Of a DNA stretch of 64,000 bases, positions 7,963 through 15,233 are shown piece after piece. Numbering within the stretch: the first letter of the stretch is position 1; each line of letters starts with the position of its first letter. The DNA is from Streptomyces physcomitrii (GTDB lineage Bacteria > Actinomycetota > Actinomycetes > Streptomycetales > Streptomycetaceae), in the NCBI RefSeq assembly GCF_012273655.1, contig NZ_JAAWWP010000014.1:148614-212613 (forward strand), given 5' to 3'. The notes under the pieces were generated by a model. The model saw nothing but the letters and a program-made list of their open reading frames with translations, was not told the origin of the DNA and searched no databases. A program made the position numbers and the translations under genes.

Positions 7963-8010
7963 CGAGGGGCCGCCGGGAACAGTGCGTTCGCTGTTCCCGG
8001 CGGCCCCTCG
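7963..8010. terminator. very strong hairpin downstream of the epoxidase gene
   Basis: A perfect 20-bp stem: left arm 7963-7982 (begins CGAGGGGCC), right arm 7991-8010, 8-nt loop TGCGTTCG. It starts about 30 bp past the epoxidase stop on the minus strand, as expected for its terminator. Confidence 0.75.
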
Positions 8011-8038
8011 TGCGATGTCCGGTGCGGCCGGCGGACCC

Positions 8039-9460
8039 TCAGGCGGAGGCCGCCGCGCCCGCGGCGTCCCCGTCCAGTACGGCCAGTTCGGCGTCCTTGA
8101 ACGGCGGTGCGGTCAGCGGCTCGTGGGACTTGCCCTTGCGCAGGGCGGCCACCAGGTGCGGGGACTCCAGGCTGCTGACGGGGGCGGCGAGCGCGGTCAC
8201 CTGCATCGCGGCGGCGCTGACCACCGGGTCGTGCAGGGCGGCGGTGCTGAGCAGGTCGGCGAACTGCTGCTCCTGGTCGCCGCGCGGGGCGATCCGCGGG
8301 TCCTGGGCGGTGACCTTGGTGCCCGGATAGCAGATGTCCTGGGTGGTGGCGAGCAGCCAGGGATCGTCGACGACCTTGGCGACCTTCTGCAGCACGGCCT
8401 GGACCATGCCGGGGGCCAGTCCGCTCCGGCCGAGTTCGGCGTTCAGGGCCTTGGCGCTCAGCGCGGAGCAGCTCATGCCGTGCCCGTAGACCGGGTTGAA
8501 GGCCGCGAGGGCGTCGCCGAGGACGAGCAGCCCGTCGGGCCAGTTCGCCACCCGGTCGTAGTAGAGGCGGCGGTTGACCGTGGAGCGGGAGCCCTTGACC
8601 GGGCCGAGCGGCTCGGCGCGCTCCAGGAGGTCAGCGAGGACGGGGTGCCTGAGGCCGCGGGCGAAGTCCAGGAAGGAGTCGTCGTCCGTGGGCGGCTCGC
8701 CGCCGCGGGTACCGGCGAGGGTGACCAGCCACTTGCCGTCCTCGATCGGCACCAGGGCGCCGTTCTGGCCGGGCTTGCCGAGTCCGGGTGCGGCGGCGAT
8801 GTTGACCATCGGGAAGCCCTGGGCGACCGGCGCCGGGGCCTTGAACACCCGGGTGGCATAGGCGATCCCGGAGTCGACGACGTCCTCCTCCACCTGGTCC
8901 AGGCCCAGTTCGGGCAGCCAGCGGCGCAGCGCGGAGGCGCGGCCGCCCGCGTCGACCACCAGGTCGGCGGCGAGCTCGGTGCTCTCCCCGGACCTGTCCC
9001 GCAGCCGGACACCGGTGACCTGCCCGGCGCCGCCGAGCAGGCCGAGCACCTCGGTCTCCTGCCGCACGGTGATCTTCGGCTCGGCGAGGGCCTGGCGGCG
9101 CACCACCCAGTCGAGCAGGGCGCGGCTGCAGGTGACCATGAACTGGCTGCCGGAGAAGCGGTGCTGCCAGCCGTGCGGGGTCAGCCAGACCACGTCCCGC
9201 GGCAGGTAGAGGCGGTGCGCGCCCTCGGCGATGAGCTGCTTGACGGTGCCGGGCAGTACGGAGTCGATGGCGCGGGCGCCGCCGGACCACAGGAGGTGGG
9301 CGTGCCGGGCCTGGGGTACGCCCTTGCGCAGTTCGGGGCCTTCGGGCAGCACATCGCGCTCGATGACGGTGACCTTGTCCAGGTGCCGTGCGAGGACGGC
9401 GGATGTCAGCATTCCGGTCAGACCGCCGCCGAGAACGACGGCGTGCGTTTCTCCGGTCAT
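8039..9460 (-). CDS. salC: FAD-dependent polyene epoxidase (MonCI/Lsd18/SalC family)
   Basis: A 473-residue flavoprotein. Start ATG at 9460: the frame runs a little further 5', but the FAD fold begins directly after MTGETHAVVL. GGGLTG (residues 11-16) is the dinucleotide-binding loop, followed by VTVIERD. A second FAD motif, LLVLGDALAAFNPVYGHGMS, lies at about 309-328. Family members epoxidise the E-alkenes of the linear polyene intermediate of polyethers; the epoxides then open into rings. It is divergent from two MonB-type epoxide hydrolase genes, the partners that act next. The shared promoter region has two ACCCCTA elements exactly 20 bp apart. Called salC or slnC in salinomycin work. The length fits the family. 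Confidence 0.9.
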   Translation of the reverse strand: MTGETHAVVLGGGLTGMLTSAVLARHLDKVTVIERDVLPEGPELRKGVPQARHAHLLWSGGARAIDSVLPGTVKQLIAEGAHRLYLPRDVVWLTPHGWQHRFSGSQFMVTCSRALLDWVVRRQALAEPKITVRQETEVLGLLGGAGQVTGVRLRDRSGESTELAADLVVDAGGRASALRRWLPELGLDQVEEDVVDSGIAYATRVFKAPAPVAQGFPMVNIAAAPGLGKPGQNGALVPIEDGKWLVTLAGTRGGEPPTDDDSFLDFARGLRHPVLADLLERAEPLGPVKGSRSTVNRRLYYDRVANWPDGLLVLGDALAAFNPVYGHGMSCSALSAKALNAELGRSGLAPGMVQAVLQKVAKVVDDPWLLATTQDICYPGTKVTAQDPRIAPRGDQEQQFADLLSTAALHDPVVSAAAMQVTALAAPVSSLESPHLVAALRKGKSHEPLTAPPFKDAELAVLDGDAAGAAASA

Positions 9461-9672
9461 GAGATGGGTGACCCTTCCGTCGGCCGCGGGCACGGGGAAT
9501 TTCTCCCGGACATCACGTGCGGCAATTCCGATCCCGGCGACGCTAGCACCGGCGCCGAAGAGCGCTGAACCCCTAGCCGGAGCGGTCGACCCCTAACACA
9601 TACCGGTCATCCTGGCGCCCCGTCCGCGCCGTTGCCAGGATGTGGGCACGCCTGCCGGAAGGAGAGAAATTC
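9461..9672. promoter_or_regulatory. divergent promoter region with paired ACCCCTA elements
   Basis: This 212-bp region serves the epoxidase (minus) and epoxide hydrolases (plus). It contains ACCCCTA at 9569-9575 and again at 9589-9595, a direct repeat with a 20-bp period, i.e. two helical turns. AACCCCTAG at 9568-9576 recurs in reverse complement at 13473-13481. This fits a site for a dimeric LuxR/LAL activator. I recall an ACCCCT-type motif reported for SlnR, but could not check it here. Confidence 0.6.
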
Positions 9673-10134
9673 ATGCTGGATGAGGCGGCACTGAAAGAGC
9701 TGATCCTCGAACACACCAGGCGGGTCAATGCCGGTGATGTCGAGGGCCTGCTCAAGCTGTACTCCCCCGAGGTCCGTTTCGAGGATCCGGTCGGAGCCGG
9801 CGCCCAGCAGGGCCATGAGGCGCTGCGTGCCCATGCCACCGGCGCGGTGACCAGCAACGCCGTGGAGATCGCGGGCAGGCCGGTGGCCGCGCAGGACGGG
9901 CTGCACGCCGCGGTCCCGGTCACCGCGACGATGGACTATCTGCCGCTGGGGCCGGTCCTGACCCGGTACGGGGTGCTGCCCACGCCGGCCGATCCCACCG
10001 GCCAGCGCATGCAATTCCAATTCCTGATGGTGATCCGGGCGGGCGCCGACGGACTCATCGAGGACATGCGGGCCTATTGGGGTACGAGTGACGTCGCTCT
10101 CGTCGACGCGGCACAAGGAGGAGCACATGCTTGA
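9673..10134 (+). CDS. salBI: polyether epoxide hydrolase/cyclase, MonB-type SnoaL fold (Asp38/Glu65 dyad)
   Basis: A 153-residue alpha+beta-barrel protein of the MonBI/MonBII/Lsd19 family. The start is fixed by AAGGAGAG just upstream. By direct count FEDPVG places Asp38, and NAVEIAG places Glu65. This matches the Asp/Glu dyad I know for the epoxide hydrolases that open polyether epoxides in disfavoured ring-closing mode. It overlaps the next, paralogous gene by 8 nt, so the two are translationally coupled and probably act as a pair on the polyepoxide made by the divergently transcribed epoxidase. Which copy corresponds to published BI or BII is my assumption from order. Confidence 0.85.
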   Translation: MLDEAALKELILEHTRRVNAGDVEGLLKLYSPEVRFEDPVGAGAQQGHEALRAHATGAVTSNAVEIAGRPVAAQDGLHAAVPVTATMDYLPLGPVLTRYGVLPTPADPTGQRMQFQFLMVIRAGADGLIEDMRAYWGTSDVALVDAAQGGAHA

Positions 10135-10576
10135 CGAGGCGACGCGGAAAGAACTCGCGCTCGAACACTGCCGCCGTATGACGAGTGGCGACGTGGACCA
10201 CATGCTCGGCCTCTATACGAAGGACGTGCGTTTCGAGGACCCGGTCGGCTCGGTTCCGATGATCGGGCACGACGAATTGCGGCCGCATTTCCAGCGGGCC
10301 GCGGAGGCGAAGACGGTCGATGTCGCCGGAATTCCCGTCGCCGCTCAGGACGGAATCCATGTGGCCATCCCGGTCGCCGTCTACATGAATTATCTCCCGC
10401 TCGGCCCCACGCTGACGAAACACGGCTATCTGGACAAGCCAACCAACCCGTTTCAGAAGCGCATCAAGTTCGATCTCACGAGCATTTTCCGCACCGGCTC
10501 GCACGGCCTCATCGAGGCGGTGTGGGTCTATTGGGGAAAATCGGACCTGAGCCTGCTCGACCCCGGCGAGGAATGA
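10127..10576 (+). CDS. salBII: polyether epoxide hydrolase/cyclase paralogue (Asp38/Asp65)
   Basis: A 149-residue paralogue of the preceding gene, starting inside its end (ATG at 10127, AAGGAGGAG just upstream). Asp38 of FEDPVG is conserved, but the residue aligned with Glu65 is Asp65 (KTVDVAG). The acidic pair is kept in shortened form. Other shared blocks are PVAAQDG and YLPLGPTLT. Expected role: opening a different epoxide, or a different ring size, from its partner, as with the fused halves of Lsd19. It is followed by a strong bidirectional hairpin. The BI/BII labels could be swapped. Confidence 0.82.
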   Translation: MLDEATRKELALEHCRRMTSGDVDHMLGLYTKDVRFEDPVGSVPMIGHDELRPHFQRAAEAKTVDVAGIPVAAQDGIHVAIPVAVYMNYLPLGPTLTKHGYLDKPTNPFQKRIKFDLTSIFRTGSHGLIEAVWVYWGKSDLSLLDPGEE

Positions 10577-10694
10577 GTCCGCCGGGTTGCCCCCGGAAGA
10601 ACACTGCGCCGCCCGCTCCGGAACACCCCGGCACGGGCGGCCTCTTCGTTCCTCCCGGCCTTCCCGCCGCGTGGGCATGTCCCGGCTTTCCCGG

Positions 10695-10745
10695 ACACAG
10701 CGGTACGGCCCGGACTCCGCGGGAGTCCGGGCCGTACCGCTGTGT
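10695..10745. terminator. very strong bidirectional hairpin between convergent genes
   Basis: Perfect 24-bp arms at 10695-10718 (ACACAGCGGTACGGCC...) and 10722-10745 around a GCG centre, between the second hydrolase gene (plus) and the ABC permease gene (minus). It is expected to terminate both. Confidence 0.8.
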
Positions 10746-10757
10746 TCCCGGCCGAGA

Positions 10758-12398
10758 TCAGGGGGCGAGGTCGCGCCTGCGGAAGAGGGCGGCACCGGCC
10801 GCCGCGAGCACTACGGCCACCGCGAGCAGGACGATGAAGGGCAGCGCCTCCGCCTCGGCCGCGGGCAGCGCGGGCAGGTGCGTGAACGGCGAGAGGTCGC
10901 GCACCGCCTGCGGCAGCTTCAGCAGTCCGCCGAGCTGTCCGACGACCAGGCACAGGGCGAGTCCGCCCCAGGCGGCGCCCGAGGTGAGGCCCGGCACCGC
11001 GCCGAAGACGACGACCACGAACCCGGCGAGGACGAGCGCGGCGGGGGCCTGGGCGAGCGCGGCGCCGGTCAGGTCGCCGAGGGCCTGACCGACATCCGAG
11101 GTGGCGGCGCCGTAGGTGAGGCCCGCGGCGAGTCCGGAGACGAGCAGCAGCGCCACCACGCCGAGCACGGCGACCAGGACATGGCCGGCGACCCAGCGGC
11201 CCCGGCTCACCGAGGTGGCGAGCACGGCCTCCAGGCGCCCCGAGGTCTCCTCGGCCCGCAGCCTCAGGAGCGCCTGCACGGTGAACCCGGCGGCGACGGC
11301 GCCCACCATCACCATCATGGAGGCGAAGAAGACGCCCGCGGGGTCGTCCGTACCCCCGCCGCCGATCTTGCCGAGGGTGTCGGTGAGGTCGGCGTTGTCC
11401 TTGAGGGCGTCGGCGGCCGACTTGCCGATCGCGCCGATGGTGGCGCCCAGGACGGCGATGCCGACGAGCCAGCCGAGCAGGGCGCCGCGCTGGAGGCGCC
11501 AGGCGAGGCCGAGCGGGCTGAGCAGGGCCCGCGGCGCCTCGGCCGGTCCCGGCCGGTCCGCGAGGAGGCCCGCACCGAGGTCGCGCCCGGCCGAGAGCCG
11601 CAGTGCCAGCCCCATGGTGAGCAGCGCGAAGGCGAGCGGCAGGGCGAGCACCCACCAGCGCTCGTCGCCGAAGGGGTGCACCAGGGTGCCCCAGCCGATC
11701 GGCGAGAGCCAGGACGGCCAGGCGCTGTGGACGACCGTGCCGTTCTCGGTGACGTCGCCGAGCGCGTCGCCGACGCCGCGGATCAGGAAGGCCGCGCCGA
11801 TCACCGCCCCGGCAAGGGAGTTGGCGCCGCGCGCGGTACCGGCGAGCTGGGCGGTGACGGCGGCGACACCGGCGAAGGCGAGGCCGACACTGGCGACGGC
11901 GGCCGCCGCGGCGAGCGAGCCGCCGATCGGCAGACCGGCCAGCGGCAGCACGATGCCGAGGAAGATGAACAGGCCGATATTGGCCTGGAGGGCGAGCAGC
12001 AGGGCGGCCATCAGACCGGCCTGGCGGCCCACCGGCTGGGCGCCGATGAGTTCGGCGCGGCCGGTCTCCTCGTTCTGCCGGGTGTGGCGCACCACGGCCA
12101 TCGTGCTCATCAGGGCGGCGAGCACGCACAGGTAGGAGAAGACCTGCACCATCGAGACGGCGCCCTGGCTGCTGCCGACGGGCGCGCCGCGGGTCAGCAG
12201 GAGCGCCGGGTTGTCCGAAAGCAGCTGGACGGCGTCGACACGCGCCTTCTCGTTCTCATACGTGCTCTTGACGCTGTTGGCCGCGCTGTAGGCGAGGGCG
12301 GCCGTGCCGTACATCCACACCGCGAGCTGGATCCGGTCGCGCCGCGTGGCGAGCTTCAGCAGCGCCTGCGTACCGGTGTAGGGGGACTTCTCGCTCAT
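10758..12398 (-). CDS. slnT2: ABC-2-type exporter permease (polyketide/tetronasin-resistance family)
   Basis: A 546-residue membrane protein with about 12 hydrophobic segments in two halves, typical of the large ABC-2 permeases that export polyketide antibiotics (family recalled from tetronasin resistance). The N-terminus KSPYTGTQALLKLATRRDRI is cytoplasmic. A cytoplasmic segment HTRQNEETGRAELIGA and its second-half counterpart RLRAEETSGRLEAVLA are the coupling-type repeats of this family. The start is fixed by an ATGA overlap with the stop of the ATPase gene. The frame also runs into the ATPase gene, but that is a shadow. Inferred role: self-resistance by exporting the ionophore. The slnT2 name is by analogy. 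Confidence 0.85.
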   Translation of the reverse strand: MSEKSPYTGTQALLKLATRRDRIQLAVWMYGTAALAYSAANSVKSTYENEKARVDAVQLLSDNPALLLTRGAPVGSSQGAVSMVQVFSYLCVLAALMSTMAVVRHTRQNEETGRAELIGAQPVGRQAGLMAALLLALQANIGLFIFLGIVLPLAGLPIGGSLAAAAAVASVGLAFAGVAAVTAQLAGTARGANSLAGAVIGAAFLIRGVGDALGDVTENGTVVHSAWPSWLSPIGWGTLVHPFGDERWWVLALPLAFALLTMGLALRLSAGRDLGAGLLADRPGPAEAPRALLSPLGLAWRLQRGALLGWLVGIAVLGATIGAIGKSAADALKDNADLTDTLGKIGGGGTDDPAGVFFASMMVMVGAVAAGFTVQALLRLRAEETSGRLEAVLATSVSRGRWVAGHVLVAVLGVVALLLVSGLAAGLTYGAATSDVGQALGDLTGAALAQAPAALVLAGFVVVVFGAVPGLTSGAAWGGLALCLVVGQLGGLLKLPQAVRDLSPFTHLPALPAAEAEALPFIVLLAVAVVLAAAGAALFRRRDLAP

Positions 12399-13363
12399 CG
12401 GGTGGCCGCCTCCGCCTTCGCGCGGTCCGCGCCGCCCTTGCCGCCGTCGCCGTCGGCGCCGTCCTCGGCGGGGGCGTCGCCGTAGTGGCGCATGAACAGC
12501 TCCTCCAGGGTGGGCGGGGCGCTGTTCAGGGAGACCACGCCGAAGCCGAGGACCTTGGCGAGTACGGGCTCCAACTGGGCGTTGTCCACGTCGAGTTTCA
12601 GGTGGTTGCCCTCGGCCACCGCGTTGTGGACGCCGGGCAGCTCCGCGAGCCCGGTGGCCGGGCGCTGCGTCTCGACGCTGAGCGAGGTGCGGGTGAGGTG
12701 GCGCAGCTCCTGCAGGGAGCCCGATTCCACGGTGCGGCCGCGGCGCACGATGCTGACGCGGTCGCAGAGCGCCTCGACCTCGGCGAGGATGTGGCTGGAG
12801 AGCAGGACGGTGCGGCCCTGCGCCTTGACCTCCTTGACGCAGCTCTGGAAGACGGCCTCCATCAGGGGGTCGAGTCCGGAGGTGGGCTCGTCGAGGATGA
12901 GCAGCTCGCTGTCGCTGGCGAAGGCGGAGACCAGGGCGACCTTCTGCCGGTTGCCCTTGGAGTAGGCGCGGCACTTCTTGGTCGGGTCGAGCTGGAAGCG
13001 CTCGATCAGCTCCGCCTTGCGGGACTTGTCGATGCCGCCGCGCAGCGTCCCGAACAGGTCGATGGCCTCGCCGCCGCTGAGGTTGCGCCACAGGCTGACG
13101 TCGCCGGGGACGTAGGCGAGCTTGTGGTGCACCTCGACGGCGTCGGCCCAGGGGTCCTTGCCGAGCAGGGTGGCCTTGCCCGCGGTGGGCTTGAGCAGGC
13201 CGAGCAGGGCACGGATGGTGGTGGACTTACCCGCACCGTTGGGGCCGAGGAAGCCGTGGACTTCTCCCGTCCGCACGGACAGGTCCAGGCCGTCCAGCGC
13301 ACGGAACTTGCCGAAGTCCTTGGTGAGGCCTTCCGCGGTGATTGCGTACTCGTCGGGCGCCAA
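12395..13363 (-). CDS. slnT1: ABC transporter ATP-binding subunit
   Basis: A 322-residue ATPase. Walker A GPNGAGKST (40-48), an unusual but family-typical signature SKGNRQ (135-140) in place of LSGGQ, Walker B LILDEP (155-160), and the switch His in SSHILAEVEALCDR. The start is TTG at 13363 with AAAGGGG a few nt upstream; no better in-frame start is near. It is translationally coupled to the permease by a 4-nt overlap, forming a two-component exporter. It is divergent from the P450 gene, sharing a 176-bp region with two AGGGGT elements. The last ~30 residues are a low-complexity Ala/Gly/Asp tail. Probable function: powering ionophore efflux. Confidence 0.88.
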   Translation of the reverse strand: MAPDEYAITAEGLTKDFGKFRALDGLDLSVRTGEVHGFLGPNGAGKSTTIRALLGLLKPTAGKATLLGKDPWADAVEVHHKLAYVPGDVSLWRNLSGGEAIDLFGTLRGGIDKSRKAELIERFQLDPTKKCRAYSKGNRQKVALVSAFASDSELLILDEPTSGLDPLMEAVFQSCVKEVKAQGRTVLLSSHILAEVEALCDRVSIVRRGRTVESGSLQELRHLTRTSLSVETQRPATGLAELPGVHNAVAEGNHLKLDVDNAQLEPVLAKVLGFGVVSLNSAPPTLEELFMRHYGDAPAEDGADGDGGKGGADRAKAEAATR

Positions 13364-13539
13364 CGCGCACCCCTTTCACGGTGTGGTGTGGTCGAGCATC
13401 GGGGCCAGGTTGCCGCGTCGGCAATCGAGCACCATCCGGAACCGGACAGTCAGGGGTGTTTACGGGTGCAAGCTAGGGGTTGACCCGGCGAGAGCCCCCT
13501 CGGGAACGTTGCACTAGTCACGAATCTTCGAGGAGTGTC
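13364..13539. promoter_or_regulatory. divergent promoter region of exporter and P450 genes with AGGGGT elements
   Basis: CAGGGGT (13451-13457) and TAGGGGT (13474-13480) are complements of the ACCCCT element at the epoxidase promoter. CTAGGGGTT at 13473-13481 is the exact reverse complement of AACCCCTAG at 9568-9576. Spacing here is 23 bp instead of 20. It is inferred to be a shared activator site for both directions. Confidence 0.55.
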
Positions 13540-14763
13540 ATGCCTGCCTCAAAGTCTTCCTGCCCCGTCGCGCACGGGCCCGTGCGTGATTTCCCCTTCA
13601 CCCCCGTCGACGGCCTGGTCATCGAGCCGGTCCTGGCCGAGCTGCGCCGCGAGGAGCCGATCAGCCGGATCCGCCTGCCCTACGGCGGCGAGGCCTGGCT
13701 CGCCACCCGCTACCAGGACGTACGCAACGCGCTCGCGGACCCGCGGCTCAGCCGCGCGGCGGTGGTGAACGCGGACGTCCCGCGGCGCCAGGAGATGCAA
13801 GTGGGTCCCGAGGGGATCATGTACATGGACCCGCCCGACCACTCCCGGCTGCGGCGCCTGCTCACCAAGGCCTTCACCCGGCGGCGAGTGGAGACGCTGC
13901 GGCCCCGGGTGGCCGAGATCGCCGCCGAACTCGCCGGGGACCTGGCCGCCCAGGGCAGCGGCGGGGACCTGGTGTCCACCTTCTCCTGGCCGCTGCCCAC
14001 CCGGGTGATCTGCGAACTGCTCGGGGTGCCCTACGAGGACCGCGAGATCTTCAGCCGCGGCGCGGACGCGCTGATGCAGGGCGACACCCTGCCGCACGCC
14101 GAGTTCACCTCCCGTATCAACGAACTCTGCCTGTATCTCGCCAAGTTGATCGCCCAGCGCCGGGCGCAGCCGACCGAGGACATGCTCACCGCGCTGATCC
14201 AGGCACGGGACGAGGACGACCGGCTCAGCGAGCAGGAGCTGATCTCGATCTCCGTGGTGCTCCTCGCCGGCGGCCACGAGACCACCGCGAACCAGATCAC
14301 CAACTTCCTCTACACGCTGCTGCGCCACCCCGGCCAACTCGCCCTGTTACGCGAGAAACCCGAGCTGATGCCGCAGGCCGTGGACGAGCTGATGCGCTAC
14401 ATCCCGCTCGGCACCGGCCACCACGCCGCCATGATCGCGACGGAGGACCTGGAGATCGGCGGGCAGCGGATCGCCGAGGGTGAGTCCGTGTATGTACACA
14501 TACACTCGGCCAACCGGGACGGCGAGTTCTTCGAGAACCCGGACGAGCTCGACCTCGGCCGCGAGGACAACCACCACATGGGCTTCGGCCACGGGGTCCA
14601 CTTCTGCGTCGGCGCCCAACTCGCCCGGATGGAACTGTCGGTGGCCGTCGAATCCGTACTGGACCGCTTCCCCACCCTGGAGCTGGACATCGAGGACGAG
14701 GCGATCCGCTGGCGCTCCAGCCTGCTGGTCCGCGGGCCGCTCGCGCTGCCGGTGCGCTGGTGA
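13540..14763 (+). CDS. slnF: cytochrome P450, probable C20 hydroxylase of salinomycin
   Basis: A 407-residue soluble P450 (CYP105-like length). ATG at 13540 follows GAGGAG. I-helix AGGHETT (243-249), K-helix ExxR in VDELMR, and heme loop GFGHGVHFC with Cys356 are all present. It is translationally coupled (GTGA) to a 3Fe-4S ferredoxin gene, its likely electron donor. In salinomycin a P450 adds the C20 hydroxyl needed for the allylic alcohol next to the C18=C19 alkene; this is the only P450 in the window (called salD or slnF). Codon 270 is TTA (14347-14349), the rare bldA-dependent leucine codon and the only in-frame TTA I noticed in the pathway genes here, so its translation may be developmentally gated. 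Confidence 0.87.
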   Translation: MPASKSSCPVAHGPVRDFPFTPVDGLVIEPVLAELRREEPISRIRLPYGGEAWLATRYQDVRNALADPRLSRAAVVNADVPRRQEMQVGPEGIMYMDPPDHSRLRRLLTKAFTRRRVETLRPRVAEIAAELAGDLAAQGSGGDLVSTFSWPLPTRVICELLGVPYEDREIFSRGADALMQGDTLPHAEFTSRINELCLYLAKLIAQRRAQPTEDMLTALIQARDEDDRLSEQELISISVVLLAGGHETTANQITNFLYTLLRHPGQLALLREKPELMPQAVDELMRYIPLGTGHHAAMIATEDLEIGGQRIAEGESVYVHIHSANRDGEFFENPDELDLGREDNHHMGFGHGVHFCVGAQLARMELSVAVESVLDRFPTLELDIEDEAIRWRSSLLVRGPLALPVRW

Positions 14764-15041
14764 GCGGCGCGGGGACGCCGACCGCGCGGGAGGACACCGG
14801 CGGCGGGACGCGGGACGGTGACTGGGAGGTCAGCGTCGACCGGCTGTCCTGCACCGGCACCGGCATGTGCGTCCACGCGGCGCCCGCCTTCTTCGGCCTG
14901 GTGGGCGGCCGTTCGCAGGCGCTCGGCTCCCCCGTGGAGCCCGACGAGACGGTGCTGGACGCCGCCGAGAACTGTCCCCTGGAGGCCATCCGCGTCACCG
15001 AACGGGCCACCGGACGGGTGCTGGCGCCCGAGGAGTTCTGA
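14760..15041 (+). CDS. 3Fe-4S ferredoxin partner of the P450
   Basis: A 93-residue ferredoxin starting at GTG 14760, which overlaps the P450 stop. CTGTGMC gives Cys31 and Cys37, and ENCPLEAI gives Cys72. The C-x5-C...CP arrangement lacks the fourth Cys and fits a [3Fe-4S] ferredoxin that feeds electrons to bacterial P450s. The N-terminal ~20 residues are a Gly/Thr-rich extension not typical of the core fold. The real start could be slightly downstream, but no better ribosome site is visible. Confidence 0.88.
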   Translation: MSGAGTPTAREDTGGGTRDGDWEVSVDRLSCTGTGMCVHAAPAFFGLVGGRSQALGSPVEPDETVLDAAENCPLEAIRVTERATGRVLAPEEF

Positions 15042-15103
15042 CCGGGACAGGACGAAACGCCCACCGGAACCGGTTGCACCGCGATTCACGCCAGAGAACA
15101 CCG

Positions 15104-15131
15104 GGCCCCCTCGGAGCACTCCGAGGGGGCC
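15104..15131. terminator. hairpin between ferredoxin and methyltransferase genes (1)
   Basis: A perfect inverted repeat with arms GGCCCCCTCGGAG / CTCCGAGGGGGCC (realistic loop about 6 nt). It lies past the plus-strand ferredoxin stop, facing the convergent methyltransferase gene. Confidence 0.7.
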
Positions 15132-15172
15132 GTTCCGCGTTCGGTACGGCCCCCGGCGCACCCGGTACGCGA

Positions 15173-15207
15173 GCCGCCCGCCCCGCGGTGTGCGCGGGGC
15201 GGGCGGC
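15173..15207. terminator. hairpin between ferredoxin and methyltransferase genes (2)
   Basis: Perfect 15-bp arms GCCGCCCGCCCCGCG (15173-15187) and CGCGGGGCGGGCGGC (15193-15207), loop GTGTG. It is placed 26 bp past the methyltransferase stop, so it probably serves the minus-strand operon; it is in tandem with the preceding hairpin. Confidence 0.7.
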
Positions 15208-15233
15208 CAGGAGCGGGCTCGGTGGGAGCGGGC

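Noticed and set aside
7809..8330. Plus-strand frame across the epoxidase terminator
   Set aside because: It spans a 20-bp hairpin and the antisense of the epoxidase end; low-complexity translation, no ribosome site.
10758..13091. A longer frame extending the ABC permease into the ATPase gene
   Set aside because: The 5' extension is Arg/Pro-rich shadow sequence of the ATPase gene. The real start is the ATG at 12398 in an ATGA overlap.
14488..14505. AT-rich inverted repeat GTGTATGTACACATACAC inside the P450 gene
   Set aside because: It has perfect 8-bp arms, but it lies mid-gene and simply encodes VYVHIH. There is no reason to call it a regulatory site, although the codons are unusual for this DNA.
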